Below are positions 54,563 to 64,000 of a stretch of DNA of 64,000 nt, one piece after another (positions within the stretch are counted from its first letter, which is position 1; each line of letters begins with the position of its first letter). Origin of the DNA: JBDFMH01 sp047238125 (GTDB taxonomy: Bacteria; Pseudomonadota; Alphaproteobacteria; Sphingomonadales; Sphingomonadaceae); NCBI RefSeq assembly GCF_047238125.1, contig NZ_JBDFMH010000001.1, forward strand, positions 868,001-932,000, read 5' to 3'. The notes beneath the pieces were generated by a model, which did not search any database, was not told the DNA's origin, and saw only the letters and a list, made by a program, of their open reading frames with translations. The translations under genes were made by a program, and so were the position numbers.

Positions 54563-55157
54563 ATTTGCACTCGGGGAAGGATTGGGTGCCATAGGGCTGG
54601 TTGCGCAGCACGGTGTTCGCAGAAACTGTCTGCCAGTTGCTCCAGCCCAGCATCCTGGTGAGCGGCATCGTCCGTTCGAACCGGATCTGGACCGTGTAGA
54701 AGATGATGTCGTCGGACCCGCCCAGCCCGATCCGGCCCGATGTCGCGGCGCCGTCGCGGACATTGTTGCGGTTGTCGTCGAAATAGCAGTCGACACCGCG
54801 ATCATAGACGGTGTTCGCGGGCGAGGAGAGCTCGCGATACTTCTCCATCTTGTTGACGCCGGAAAAGTCCGAATAGCTCTTCTTGATCACTTCCACATTG
54901 TCGGCTGTGGCGAAATGGCTCGCCTCGCGCTTCACATAGGCGTCGATCTGCTCCTGCGTCATATCGCCGACGGTGGCGAAGCGTGCCGCGCGATGCAGCG
55001 CCCCTTCGAGCACGGACGAGGCGTAGGACCGATAGCCCAGGTCGAACAATGCGAGCAGCGTCATCACGAGGAGCGGGGCGACGAAGCCGAACTCCAGGAT
55101 GGTGACGCCGCGCGCATCGTCGCGCAGGCCCCGCAGCGGGAGACGCTTTCCGATCAC
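54552..55157 (-). CDS. TadE-like pilus assembly pseudopilin
   Basis: This 201-residue protein starts with GTG at 55157, overlapping the stop of the VWA gene as GTGA. The N-terminus has the TadE signature (DDARGVTILEFGFVAPLLVM) with a Glu at the fifth position of the hydrophobic segment. The periplasmic part ends in SFPECKYES. It lies between the TadG-like and TadF-like genes, so the three subunits should be made together. Confidence 0.88.
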   Translation of the reverse strand: MIGKRLPLRGLRDDARGVTILEFGFVAPLLVMTLLALFDLGYRSYASSVLEGALHRAARFATVGDMTQEQIDAYVKREASHFATADNVEVIKKSYSDFSGVNKMEKYRELSSPANTVYDRGVDCYFDDNRNNVRDGAATSGRIGLGGSDDIIFYTVQIRFERTMPLTRMLGWSNWQTVSANTVLRNQPYGTQSFPECKYES

Positions 55158-57244
55158 TGCGTCAGCCTCAGCGCGCCGATATTCTTGCCGATTTCGGTGA
55201 ACTTGGCGATCAGCGTCGCCTTGTTCGCGGCAGTCGATGCCTGGGTGCTGCTGCTCGCGCAGTTGGTAAGATCGGTATCGAGGCCGCTGGCGAAGGCAAT
55301 GACCCACACCGACACGTTCATCGATTTCACCCGGTTGCACATCAGCCGGAAGCGCTGCTTGTGACGGGCATCCTGATCGGTGTCGCTGCCGGCCGCGCCG
55401 ACGCGGTTGTCCCACACCTCGATGCCATAGGTGCTGTAAAGCGTCTGCCCGGTGTCGAGATAGCCGTCCGTCATGAAGATCAGATGCTTGGTCACGGGCA
55501 TGCCGTTGTAGCTGGTGGGGTTGTCCGCACCGAAGATGCCGCCGGACGAGATGAACCGCGCACCCCAGATCATGCCATTGTCATGATAGGTGCCGCCCGT
55601 CGGAGCGAGCGTATTCAGATAGGCGGAAAGCTCGGTACGGTCGTCCCACTTCTGGAGCCGCTTGGCAGGCGCCGGGCAGGCGACCTGCGGCTTGGCGCCG
55701 GTCGTGGTGCTGCTCGTGCTGGTCCGGTAATACTCCTGCTCCGGCCAATAGGGACGCCACTTGCTTCCGGCCTCCGCATCGCTCGGCACCATATCGACGT
55801 TCAGGTCGAACGCCTGATCGTTGATCGCGGCGCTGGTCGCGGTCAGCGCGCTCGAGGTCTTGCGCTCCTCGATGCAGCCTGCCCACGTTGATGTGACGAG
55901 CGTCGCCTTGCCCTTGCCGTTATTCTCGTTGGTGGCGTCGGTCGGTCGACCAGTCTTGGTGACCACGGCATTGCCGGCCTTGTACAAGCTGGTATCGCGC
56001 GTGACAGGGCCATACTTCCAACGATAGTTTGGCGTGCTGACTTTGGTATTGGTGCGCGTCTGGGTCTGCGTCTGCGTACGCTTGTCCACCCGACAGTCGC
56101 GCGTCGTGCCGCTCGTCGTGCTAACGCCCCATTGATACCTGTACTGCGTCCGCGAGCTGGTCTGGGTCTGATTGAAGGTCTCGGTCTGCACACCGTCTTC
56201 GTCAGTATTGGTCGTCGCGGCGGCTGGATTGTCTGCTGTTGTCGTGACAGCCGACGGGTTGGGCGACGGAACGCGGGCCGAACAGTTGGCTTCCGTCATC
56301 TTGGTCGAGGTGTAGCTGTGCTGGGCCCATGCGGTGTTGTTGACGCCCGCGCCGGTCCAGTTGCTATCGAAAGTCGTGTAGGTGCCGTTGGTCGTGTTCG
56401 TGCTGGCCCAGGTGCCATCCGGTTCGCGGACGCGCGACTGGTAGGTCCAGCTGCTCTCGATGTAGTTCGGGCTGGCCGCATAGACCGCCGCGCCCACGTT
56501 GATGCCGCTCGAATAGGGCACGATCCCGTAGCGCATCCGCATGTTGACCGAAGGCTGGTGGAGCCGATCCTGCACCGGCTTCAGCTGGTCGTAGAGCGCC
56601 AGCACAGCTTCCTTCAGCGCCGCCATCCGCAATTCTGCGCGGACAGTGGTAACGCCGACCTGGCTCGGGTTCGCATTGACCCAATTGGAGCAGGTGGCGG
56701 CGTCGTCGCTGGGCAGGCAAGCCATCGATCCGGTGACGTCGAGCACCAGCATGATATCGGTGTTGACGAAATCCTGCTTGGCATCGCAGCTCACTGTCAG
56801 CGGCAGCGCGGCATAGCCAAACAGGCCCATCACCGTCGTGGGGATCATGCTGTGGGCCGTCACGACGACTGTCGTCGCATTGGTTGGCGATGCCGCGACC
56901 GTGGGTTCGAACCCCTTTGCGCCGAACGCCGCAGTGCCATCGACACCGACCTGGCCGGTGTTGAAGTTGAACTTGAAGAACTTCTTCGCCTCCGTGATCA
57001 CTGCTTCGTCCACAGTGCCGTTGGTCATCGCACGGCGGCCTGCCAGGGCGCCCGCATCGCAGGCCTGCTGGAGCCGCTCGCGCGCCATGTAGCCGCGCGA
57101 CATGTCAACGCCGCCGCCGATCAACGCGGTCAGCGGCACCAGGGCCGCGCCCACGATCGCAAAGGTGTTGCCGGTCGTGTCGCGCCGCAGACGGGCCAGA
57201 AATCCGGGTCCCCGCTTGTCATTTGCAGTGTTGCTGTCGGTCAT
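55154..57244 (-). CDS. TadG-like VWA-domain pilus assembly protein
   Basis: The 696-residue protein starts at ATG 57244 (MTDSNTANDKRG). It has a TadG-type N-terminal membrane segment (TGNTFAIVGAALVPLTALIGGGVDMSRGYM) followed by the conserved RLQQACDAGALAGRRA. A VWA domain begins near residue 160 with a metal-site variant DVTGSM (169-174). Its second half (TKHLIFMTDGYLDTG) is near the C-terminus. The domain is split by an insert of about 300 residues rich in Thr, Gln and Ser (for example RTQTQTQTRTNTKV). It is probably an inner-membrane anchored Tad component; no secretion ATPase or pilin gene is present nearby. Confidence 0.88.
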   Translation of the reverse strand: MTDSNTANDKRGPGFLARLRRDTTGNTFAIVGAALVPLTALIGGGVDMSRGYMARERLQQACDAGALAGRRAMTNGTVDEAVITEAKKFFKFNFNTGQVGVDGTAAFGAKGFEPTVAASPTNATTVVVTAHSMIPTTVMGLFGYAALPLTVSCDAKQDFVNTDIMLVLDVTGSMACLPSDDAATCSNWVNANPSQVGVTTVRAELRMAALKEAVLALYDQLKPVQDRLHQPSVNMRMRYGIVPYSSGINVGAAVYAASPNYIESSWTYQSRVREPDGTWASTNTTNGTYTTFDSNWTGAGVNNTAWAQHSYTSTKMTEANCSARVPSPNPSAVTTTADNPAAATTNTDEDGVQTETFNQTQTSSRTQYRYQWGVSTTSGTTRDCRVDKRTQTQTQTRTNTKVSTPNYRWKYGPVTRDTSLYKAGNAVVTKTGRPTDATNENNGKGKATLVTSTWAGCIEERKTSSALTATSAAINDQAFDLNVDMVPSDAEAGSKWRPYWPEQEYYRTSTSSTTTGAKPQVACPAPAKRLQKWDDRTELSAYLNTLAPTGGTYHDNGMIWGARFISSGGIFGADNPTSYNGMPVTKHLIFMTDGYLDTGQTLYSTYGIEVWDNRVGAAGSDTDQDARHKQRFRLMCNRVKSMNVSVWVIAFASGLDTDLTNCASSSTQASTAANKATLIAKFTEIGKNIGALRLTQ

Positions 57245-57422
57245 CTCGATTGCCCTGCTCGGCGGACGGTCCGCGTGATTAGGCCAGCGGTTTGCCGAAA
57301 AATGGCTAAGGGGCTGTCTCGCAATCCGGTTAATCGCTCGTTTGCCACAAATCCGGTGGCGGGCGTGGTGGCGCGATTGGAGCGGCTTTCGCGTCGGTAT
57401 GTTCACACGCTACGGCATGGGG

Positions 57423-58082
57423 ATGAGCGAACCGCAACTCGACGATCCCGAACGCGCGCTGGTACTGGCCTATGTTCCTGCCGAAGTCCGCCCGGCGCTG
57501 ACGACGCTGTGGCGTCTGGACGAGAGGCTCGGCCGCGTGCTGCGCACCACGTCCGAGCCCCGCATCGGGCAGATCAGGCTCGCCTGGTGGCGGGAAGCGC
57601 TGAACCGGCTGGATGTTGCGCCACCGCCGGCGGAACCGCTACTGGCGGAAGTCGCCGCGACGGTGCTGGTGCGCGGCATCGCCGGCAGCGCGTTGGCAGA
57701 CCTTGCAGATGGCTGGGTGCCGCTGCTGGCGTCACCGGTGGATGACGAAGCGCTGGCGCTTCACGCGGTCGAGCGCGGGGGCCGACTTTTCGCCTTGGCG
57801 CAGACACTGCTCGGTATCGATGACGACCCGGCGGTCGATCGCGCGGGGGAGGGCTGGGCGCTCGTCGATCTGGCGCGGCGCAGCGACGATCCCGCGCTTG
57901 CATCGCGCGCGCTGGCGATGGCGCGGCAACGGCTTGCGGGCAAGCGTCGCTGGCGGCCGGCAGAACGTCCGCTGGGCATGCTGGCGGTGCTGGCCGCGCG
58001 CGATGCGCAGCGTGGCGTCAGCCGGCAGGGATCGCCCGGCCGGCTGGCGCGCATGCTCTGGATGCGCCTGCGCGGGCGCTGA
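57423..58082 (+). CDS. Squalene/phytoene-synthase-like protein lacking the catalytic motifs
   Basis: This 219-residue helical protein aligns with the squalene/phytoene synthase family start (ALVLAYVPAEVRPALTTLW, IGQIRLAWWREALNRLD). It lacks both aspartate-rich metal-binding motifs and is shorter than the roughly 280-residue enzymes. It therefore resembles the NDUFAF6-like non-catalytic branch. The start is ATG 57423 (MSEPQLDDPERA) or ATG 57399. It is divergent from the Tad genes and convergent with the M28 peptidase gene. Function is unknown; a complex I assembly role is only suggested by the mitochondrial relative. Confidence 0.8.
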   Translation: MSEPQLDDPERALVLAYVPAEVRPALTTLWRLDERLGRVLRTTSEPRIGQIRLAWWREALNRLDVAPPPAEPLLAEVAATVLVRGIAGSALADLADGWVPLLASPVDDEALALHAVERGGRLFALAQTLLGIDDDPAVDRAGEGWALVDLARRSDDPALASRALAMARQRLAGKRRWRPAERPLGMLAVLAARDAQRGVSRQGSPGRLARMLWMRLRGR

Positions 58083-58084
58083 CG

Positions 58085-59482
58085 TCAGTTCGCAGGCGTG
58101 GGCGGCACCGGGCCGAGCGGCGTGCGATCGAACGCCAGTTCGGACAGCATGACGGCATAGGCCGCCACATTCTGGCGAAGCTGTTCGGGATCGACCTTAT
58201 CCAGCGTATCGTCCGGCGTGTGGTGATAGTCGAAATAGCGGGTGCCATCCTGCGAGAAGGCGATCACCGGCACGCCGGTCGCCGCTAGCGGCCCGATGTC
58301 GGACCCCCCGCTTGCCAGATTGTTGCCGCGCGCGATGCCCAGCGGCTCCAGCGCGGTCGCCAGCTTCGCGACCACGGGCAGCGCCGCTTCGCTGACCTTG
58401 CTGCTCATCTTCCAGATCCGGTCCGCGCCGAAGTCGCTCTCGGCCAGTACGACATGGCGATCGGCTCGATGCGCCTCGAGATAGGCCTTGCCGCCGAACA
58501 GGCCGACCTCCTCAGCCCCGAACCAGACGACGCGGATCGTGCGCTGCGGGCGGCGGCCGCTGTCCTTCACCAGCTTCGCTGCCGCCGCCACGATCCCGCA
58601 GCCGGATGCATCGTCGATCGCACCGGTACCCATATCCCAGCTGTCGAGATGGCAGCCCACTAGGACGATATCCTTCGTGCGGCCGGGCACCTCGGCAATC
58701 ACATTGCCCGACTGCCGGTTGCCGATCTGCCGCGGGGTCAGCACCAGCTTCATCCGCACCGGCTTGCCGCGCGCAAAGATTCGCTCGATCTGCTCGGCAT
58801 CGGGCAGCGACAGCGCGGCGGCCGGTATCGGCGTGACGCCGGGATCGAAAGTCTGCACGCCGGTGTGCGGATTGCGATGCATGTCGGTTCCGATCGACCG
58901 GATCACGATCGCCGCCGCACCCTTGGCGCTCGCGATCGACGGACCCTGGCGGCGCGCGCCGCCGAACGCGCCATAGCTCGACCCGTCCTGTGTCGCCGTC
59001 ATCCGGTGCGACACGAACACGATCTTGCCGCGTACCTGGGCTGGTGTAGCGGCCTTCAGCGCTTCCAGCGTGTCGAACCGCACCACTTCAGCCTCCAGCC
59101 CTTCCGCGGGTGTCGCGCCGCTGTTGCCGAGAGCCGTCAGCACCAGCCGCTGCGGGAAGGGGGCGGTGATCTCGGCTCGCTCCTCGCCGCGCTCCCACAC
59201 CGGCATGTCATAGGGCTCGATCCGCACGTTCGCGAAGCCCAGCGCCTTGAGCCGATCAACCGACCAGGCGCGTGCTGCGGCCTCGCGCTCGGTTCCGGCT
59301 GGGCGGGGACCGACCTCGGTGGTCAGGCCTTCAGTGATGTCCCAGGCGGTATCGTCCTTCAGCGCGGCATCGCGGATCATGGCGGTCGGGTCCTTCGATG
59401 CCGGCGGGGCGGCGAAGGCAAAGCTGGCCATGGCGACCAGCGGCAGGGCGGAAGCGGAAAGCGCGAGCGGCAGCGAGATCAT
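58085..59482 (-). CDS. Secreted M28-family zinc aminopeptidase
   Basis: The 465-residue protein has a signal peptide (cleavage near AFAAPP) and an M28 peptidase domain in its second half. The zinc ligands are all seen: His and Asp in GCHLDSWDMGTGAIDDASG, the catalytic and ligand Glu pair in FGAEEVGLFG, Asp in AESDFGAD, and His in YHHTPDDT. A PA-like insert lies at about residues 140-260. It should act in the periplasm or outside, trimming N-terminal residues. It starts at ATG 59482; longer in-frame starts upstream are not coding. Confidence 0.94.
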   Translation of the reverse strand: MISLPLALSASALPLVAMASFAFAAPPASKDPTAMIRDAALKDDTAWDITEGLTTEVGPRPAGTEREAAARAWSVDRLKALGFANVRIEPYDMPVWERGEERAEITAPFPQRLVLTALGNSGATPAEGLEAEVVRFDTLEALKAATPAQVRGKIVFVSHRMTATQDGSSYGAFGGARRQGPSIASAKGAAAIVIRSIGTDMHRNPHTGVQTFDPGVTPIPAAALSLPDAEQIERIFARGKPVRMKLVLTPRQIGNRQSGNVIAEVPGRTKDIVLVGCHLDSWDMGTGAIDDASGCGIVAAAAKLVKDSGRRPQRTIRVVWFGAEEVGLFGGKAYLEAHRADRHVVLAESDFGADRIWKMSSKVSEAALPVVAKLATALEPLGIARGNNLASGGSDIGPLAATGVPVIAFSQDGTRYFDYHHTPDDTLDKVDPEQLRQNVAAYAVMLSELAFDRTPLGPVPPTPAN

Positions 59483-59639
59483 GGTGGCGTGCGTCCCATC
59501 ATTGTCGTTGGCACCGCCACGCCCGAGCGCGCGGCCGCCGTCAACCCCCCGCGGCGCCGATGCTACCGCTTTGAACTTGGTCGCGGCTTCCGCTAGGGAC
59601 GCGCGCAATATCCCAGCGAACCGATCCGGAGACCGCCCA

Positions 59640-61319
<1,680 letters not shown>

Positions 61320-61347
61320 TCGGGCCTTCAGGCTCCTCGCTGAAAGG

Positions 61348-61373
61348 CGGCCGGCGGAAATCACCGCCGGCCG
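61348..61373. terminator. Bidirectional terminator between ettA and DUF899
   Basis: A perfect 10-bp GC stem (CGGCCGGCGG/CCGCCGGCCG) with loop AAATCA lies between the two convergent genes. It abuts the DUF899 stop and is 28 nt after the ettA stop. T-runs on either side are short (CCTTTC on the minus strand). Confidence 0.65.
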
Positions 61374-62093
61374 TCAATAGCTGAGTTTCGGATACCAGTC
61401 GGTGCCGCGGCCTTCCGGGGTCAGATCGAGCACCGACCAGAGCACACCCAGGTCGGGATAATCGCGCGGATCCTGACCTTCATCGGCCATCTCGGCTGTC
61501 ATCTGGCTCATCCAGAACAGTCGTACCTGATCGCCATCGCGGCGATAGACGATCAGCGCCGGATTCTCGTAGCCGTCGTCGCGGATCAGGCCCAGGTCGC
61601 GGGCATAGTCGTCGCCCTCGCACTGGACGAAGTCCAGATTGCGCCAGCCACGTTCACTGGCGAAATTCATCTGCCGTTCGACCGTGGATCGACCGATGAT
61701 CTTCAGCGCGGCACGCTGCTTGATGTCGCGCGCATTGCCATCCAGTGCGCCGAGCAGATTCGTGCACATCGGGCAGGGGCGCTCGCGTTCCGGCCCGTAC
61801 ATCCAGAAATAGGTGATCAGCGTATCGTGCCCGCCAAAGAGGTCGATCAGGCCCAGCGATCCATGTTCGATGCCGTTGGCGTCATGGAACCGATAGTCCT
61901 TCGCGACCACCGGCCCGGGTGGCAGCGCCTGGCGGCGAGCTGCGATCTGCGTGGCCTGCCGCCGGAGCGCGATCTCGTCGATCAGCAAAGCCTTGCGCGC
62001 CTTGACATAGTCATCGCTCGCGCCCGGAAACCGGATGGTGAGGCCCTCGGCGAGCTCGGCCGGGCTTGATAGGCCTGGTTCCGCATCGGACAT
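61374..62093 (-). CDS. DUF899 thioredoxin-like protein
   Basis: This 239-residue protein is of the DUF899 family. It has a thioredoxin-like fold with a CPMC site in GPERERPCPMCTNLLGALDG and family ending GTDWYPKLSY. Members are predicted redox proteins; no specific reaction is known to me. The start ATG 62093 begins MSDAEPGLSS. It is convergent with ettA and 50 nt downstream of the NYN gene, so it might be co-transcribed with that gene. Confidence 0.9.
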   Translation of the reverse strand: MSDAEPGLSSPAELAEGLTIRFPGASDDYVKARKALLIDEIALRRQATQIAARRQALPPGPVVAKDYRFHDANGIEHGSLGLIDLFGGHDTLITYFWMYGPERERPCPMCTNLLGALDGNARDIKQRAALKIIGRSTVERQMNFASERGWRNLDFVQCEGDDYARDLGLIRDDGYENPALIVYRRDGDQVRLFWMSQMTAEMADEGQDPRDYPDLGVLWSVLDLTPEGRGTDWYPKLSY

Positions 62094-62143
62094 CGTCAGT
62101 CTCCCAGCATTATCGGTCGCAGCCGTTGCCGCCGGACGCAGCG

Positions 62144-62926
62144 TCAGCGCACCCGTTTGACAAAGGTCCGCCCGTCCCGATCCTCGAGCCGGAATTCGGG
62201 CAGCGTCGCGATCAGATCCTGCAGCTTTGCAAAACCGAAGCTGCGAACATCGAAGCTCGAACGATTGCCCGCCAGCCGGCCGAGTTCGGACAGACTTGCG
62301 AAACCGTCCTTGTCACGCTTGGCGGCCTTCCAGGCGTCGCCGAGCAGCTTGACGATATCGTCATCGACCGGCGCTGTCGGCTTGATCGCCGGTGGGATGC
62401 CGGCGGGCGCGGCGCGGGTCGCTGCGGCCTTTGCCGTCGGCGGTATCGGAGCGCGGGGCGGGGCGGGGGGCTCGGCCTGCAAAGCAAGGCCGGTCACATC
62501 GATGAAGCGGGTGCAGGCCTGCCGGAAGCCTTCCGGCGTGCGATCCGATCCGAAGCCGTAGACCGGCAGCCCTTCCTGCCGGATCCGCATCGCCAGCGGC
62601 ATGAAGTCGCTGTCGGAGGACATGATGCCGAAGCCGGTGACGCGGCCACGGAACATCAGATCCATCGCATCGATCGTCATCCGCATGTCGGTGGCGTTCT
62701 TTCCTTTGGTGATGTCGAACTGCTGATAGGGCTCGATGCCGTATTTCAGCGACATCGCGCTCCAGCTCTTAAGCGCAGGCTTGCTCCAGTTGCCATAGGC
62801 GCGCCGCACGTTGACGACGCCCAGTTCGGCCAGCACCGTCAGCGCCGGATCCAACGCTGCGGGTGAAGCATTGTCGGCGTCGATCAGCAGCGCGATGTTG
62901 CCGATCGGGGGGATGTCGTTGCTCAT
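62144..62926 (-). CDS. NYN-domain putative RNase with LOTUS/OST-HTH domain
   Basis: The 260-residue protein joins an N-terminal NYN (PIN-like) nuclease domain (about residues 8-145) to a Pro/Ala linker and a C-terminal OST-HTH/LOTUS RNA-binding domain (about 190-258). The acidic residues expected for metal-dependent RNA cleavage are visible in LLIDADNASP, NATDMRMTIDAMDLM and MSSDSDFMPLA. It is a plausible regulator of RNA turnover. The start is ATG 62926. Target RNAs are unknown. Confidence 0.92.
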   Translation of the reverse strand: MSNDIPPIGNIALLIDADNASPAALDPALTVLAELGVVNVRRAYGNWSKPALKSWSAMSLKYGIEPYQQFDITKGKNATDMRMTIDAMDLMFRGRVTGFGIMSSDSDFMPLAMRIRQEGLPVYGFGSDRTPEGFRQACTRFIDVTGLALQAEPPAPPRAPIPPTAKAAATRAAPAGIPPAIKPTAPVDDDIVKLLGDAWKAAKRDKDGFASLSELGRLAGNRSSFDVRSFGFAKLQDLIATLPEFRLEDRDGRTFVKRVR

Positions 62927-62986
62927 CCCAACCCGATACCAGCATGGCCGGTTCGCGACACCCGCAATCGCAGTGGCATCATGCCA

Positions 62987-63436
62987 TCAGAAATAATCGC
63001 GCGGATCGGGAGTCGGCGCATCGCACGCCGCGCGTACGCCATCCTCGCAGTCGATCACCTGCAGCCGCCAATCGGCCATCGCCTGCGCATAGGCGGCCTG
63101 CTGGCGCGCATAGCGGCGATCGCCCCTACGGCGCTGCGCGTCGTTGGCGGCCAGCGCGTCGGCATAGGCCTCGCGATCCGCTTCATACTGCGCCTCCGCA
63201 TCGAGCGGTGCGTTGGGCTGGTTGTTGACCGCGGCGTTCCGGTTCAACCGCGCCGTCACCGGCGCCTCGCGCGAATTGATGGCATCGGCGCGCGACGACG
63301 GCTTGTCGTAACCGCGGTCATAAGGCAGCTCCTCGCGCGGGTCGGTCGGGCCGTTATCGGGCACGCTGGGCTGGGCGATCAGCGGCGTCGCGACCAGGCC
63401 GAGCGCGGTCGCGGCGATCAGGGCGGAAATTTTCAT
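62987..63436 (-). CDS. Exported protein of unknown function under an EcfG-type promoter
   Basis: The 149-residue protein has a signal peptide (cleavage near PLIAQP) and is probably periplasmic. The mature part is polar and rich in Asp, Arg, Ala and Tyr, with a helical stretch (AQYEADREAYADALAANDAQ) and two Cys near the C-terminus (DCEDGVRAACDAP) that could form a disulfide. I recognise no family. It starts at ATG 63436 with GGAG upstream. A perfect EcfG-type promoter lies 31 bases further upstream. Confidence 0.75.
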   Translation of the reverse strand: MKISALIAATALGLVATPLIAQPSVPDNGPTDPREELPYDRGYDKPSSRADAINSREAPVTARLNRNAAVNNQPNAPLDAEAQYEADREAYADALAANDAQRRRGDRRYARQQAAYAQAMADWRLQVIDCEDGVRAACDAPTPDPRDYF

Positions 63437-63467
63437 GGTGGACACTCCATCGATTCGATGGGGTGGC

Positions 63468-63492
63468 AACGTTGCCCGATAGAGCTCGTTCC
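63468..63492 (-). promoter_or_regulatory. EcfG (general stress sigma) promoter of the exported-protein gene
   Basis: On the minus strand GGAAC is followed after exactly 16 bases by CGTT, an exact match to the alphaproteobacterial EcfG consensus GGAAC-N16/17-CGTT. The -10 half is 31 bases before the ATG at 63436, giving a short leader with GGAG. Confidence 0.72.
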
Positions 63493-63556
63493 GCCGCTGC
63501 ATCGTCCGCGCACACCGGCACTGGCAACCGCGGCTGTGGATCGCTATCTGGCAGCC

Positions 63557-64000
63557 ATGATCGAGCCCGTTTCCCAGCCCCGCCCCGAGCGCGCCCGCAA
63601 GCCTGACTGGATCCGCGTCAAGGCGCCGGTCGGCACGGCCTTCGCCGAAACCAAGGCGTTGATGCGCCGGCTGAACCTCGCCACCGTCTGCGAAGAGGCG
63701 GCCTGCCCGAACATCGGCGAGTGCTGGACCAAGAAACATGCCACGGTGATGATCCTGGGCGACGTCTGCACGCGCGCCTGCGCCTTCTGCAACGTCAAGA
63801 CGGGCATGCCGCGGATGGTGGATGCCAGCGAGCCCCAGCATGTGGCGGACGCCGCGGCCGAACTCGGCCTGGAGCATATCGTCGTGACCTCGGTCGATCG
63901 TGATGATCTGCCGGATGGCGGCGCATCGCAGTTCGTGAAGGTGATCGAAGCACTGCGCCGGACGACGCCGTCCACGACCATCGAGATCCTGACGCCGGAT
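63557..64000 (+). CDS. lipA: Lipoyl synthase (5' part)
   Basis: The first 148 codons are in the window and the gene runs off the right edge. LipA is a radical SAM enzyme that inserts two sulfurs into protein-bound octanoate to make lipoate. Both iron-sulfur cluster motifs are visible: CEEAACPNIGEC for the auxiliary cluster and CTRACAFC for the radical SAM cluster. TSVDRDDLPDGGASQF is also typical. The start ATG 63557 opens MIEPVSQPRPERARKPDWIR. It supplies the cofactor needed by the lipoyl domain of PdhB encoded in this window. Confidence 0.96.
   Translation, partial: MIEPVSQPRPERARKPDWIRVKAPVGTAFAETKALMRRLNLATVCEEAACPNIGECWTKKHATVMILGDVCTRACAFCNVKTGMPRMVDASEPQHVADAAAELGLEHIVVTSVDRDDLPDGGASQFVKVIEALRRTTPSTTIEILTPD

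Noticed and set aside
56040..56180. Short tandem repeats of GTCTGCGTCTGG type
   Set aside because: They encode the Thr/Gln-rich insert of the TadG-like protein and need no separate explanation.

Overview
The window is a dense, GC-rich alphaproteobacterial chromosome segment, most likely from Sphingomonas or a close relative. I infer this from the gene families and orders present (eno-ftsB-pdhA-pdhB with a lipoyl domain fused to PdhB, yqeY/dnaG/rpoD, DUF4170, a CoxE-type VWA protein with MoxR), from two sites matching the EcfG general-stress promoter consensus, and from REP-like palindromes of a kind common in sphingomonads. Most of it is ordinary core chromosome. The left 17 kb and a few islands look accessory. 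I saw no tRNA, rRNA, CRISPR array, insertion sequence or phage.

1-17,445 (all minus strand) holds one gene train. A secreted TPR-CHAT caspase-like protein is followed by a CHASE2 adenylyl cyclase, a small exported protein, a TpsB/FhaC-type outer-membrane transporter and a giant TpsA exoprotein. TpsA starts at 9452 and runs off the left edge, with more than 3,150 codons in the window. The first three genes overlap each other. This coupling of a periplasmic protease-like protein, an envelope-sensing cyclase and two-partner secretion is the most interesting system here.

17,652-27,903 carries a small lipoprotein, a glycosyltransferase-GH130 pair, a GntA/YqcI-type hydroxylase with a DUF1989 partner and a divergent Crp-family regulator. 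It then has tyrS, anmK, a 2OG-Fe(II) oxygenase-like gene and a SPOR lipoprotein. 27,933-35,406 is a minus-strand run: a CoxE-like VWA protein, an exported protein, an M20 peptidase with a damaged zinc site, an exported methyltransferase-like protein, a MoxR ATPase, an unknown gene and a serine hydrolase.

35,417-40,239 is rpoD, dnaG, a GIY-YIG nuclease associated with a perfect inverted pair of 32-bp REP-like elements, and yqeY. 40,369-46,479 is carA, an RraB-like gene, carB, greA and a rhomboid protease. 46,484-49,394 is DUF4170, mlaC and a four-gene envelope-stress operon behind a probable EcfG promoter. 49,540-53,872 covers eno, ftsB, pdhA and pdhB, that is late glycolysis leading into acetyl-CoA.

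53,885-64,000 contains a TadG/TadE/TadF-like trio, a squalene/phytoene-synthase-like protein, an M28 peptidase, ettA, a DUF899 protein, a NYN-LOTUS protein, an exported protein behind a second EcfG-type promoter, and the start of lipA. lipA fits functionally with the lipoylated pyruvate dehydrogenase. Coding density is high and no gap exceeds 300 bases. Starts are my choices based on ribosome-binding sites and domain boundaries, and several are GTG or TTG.
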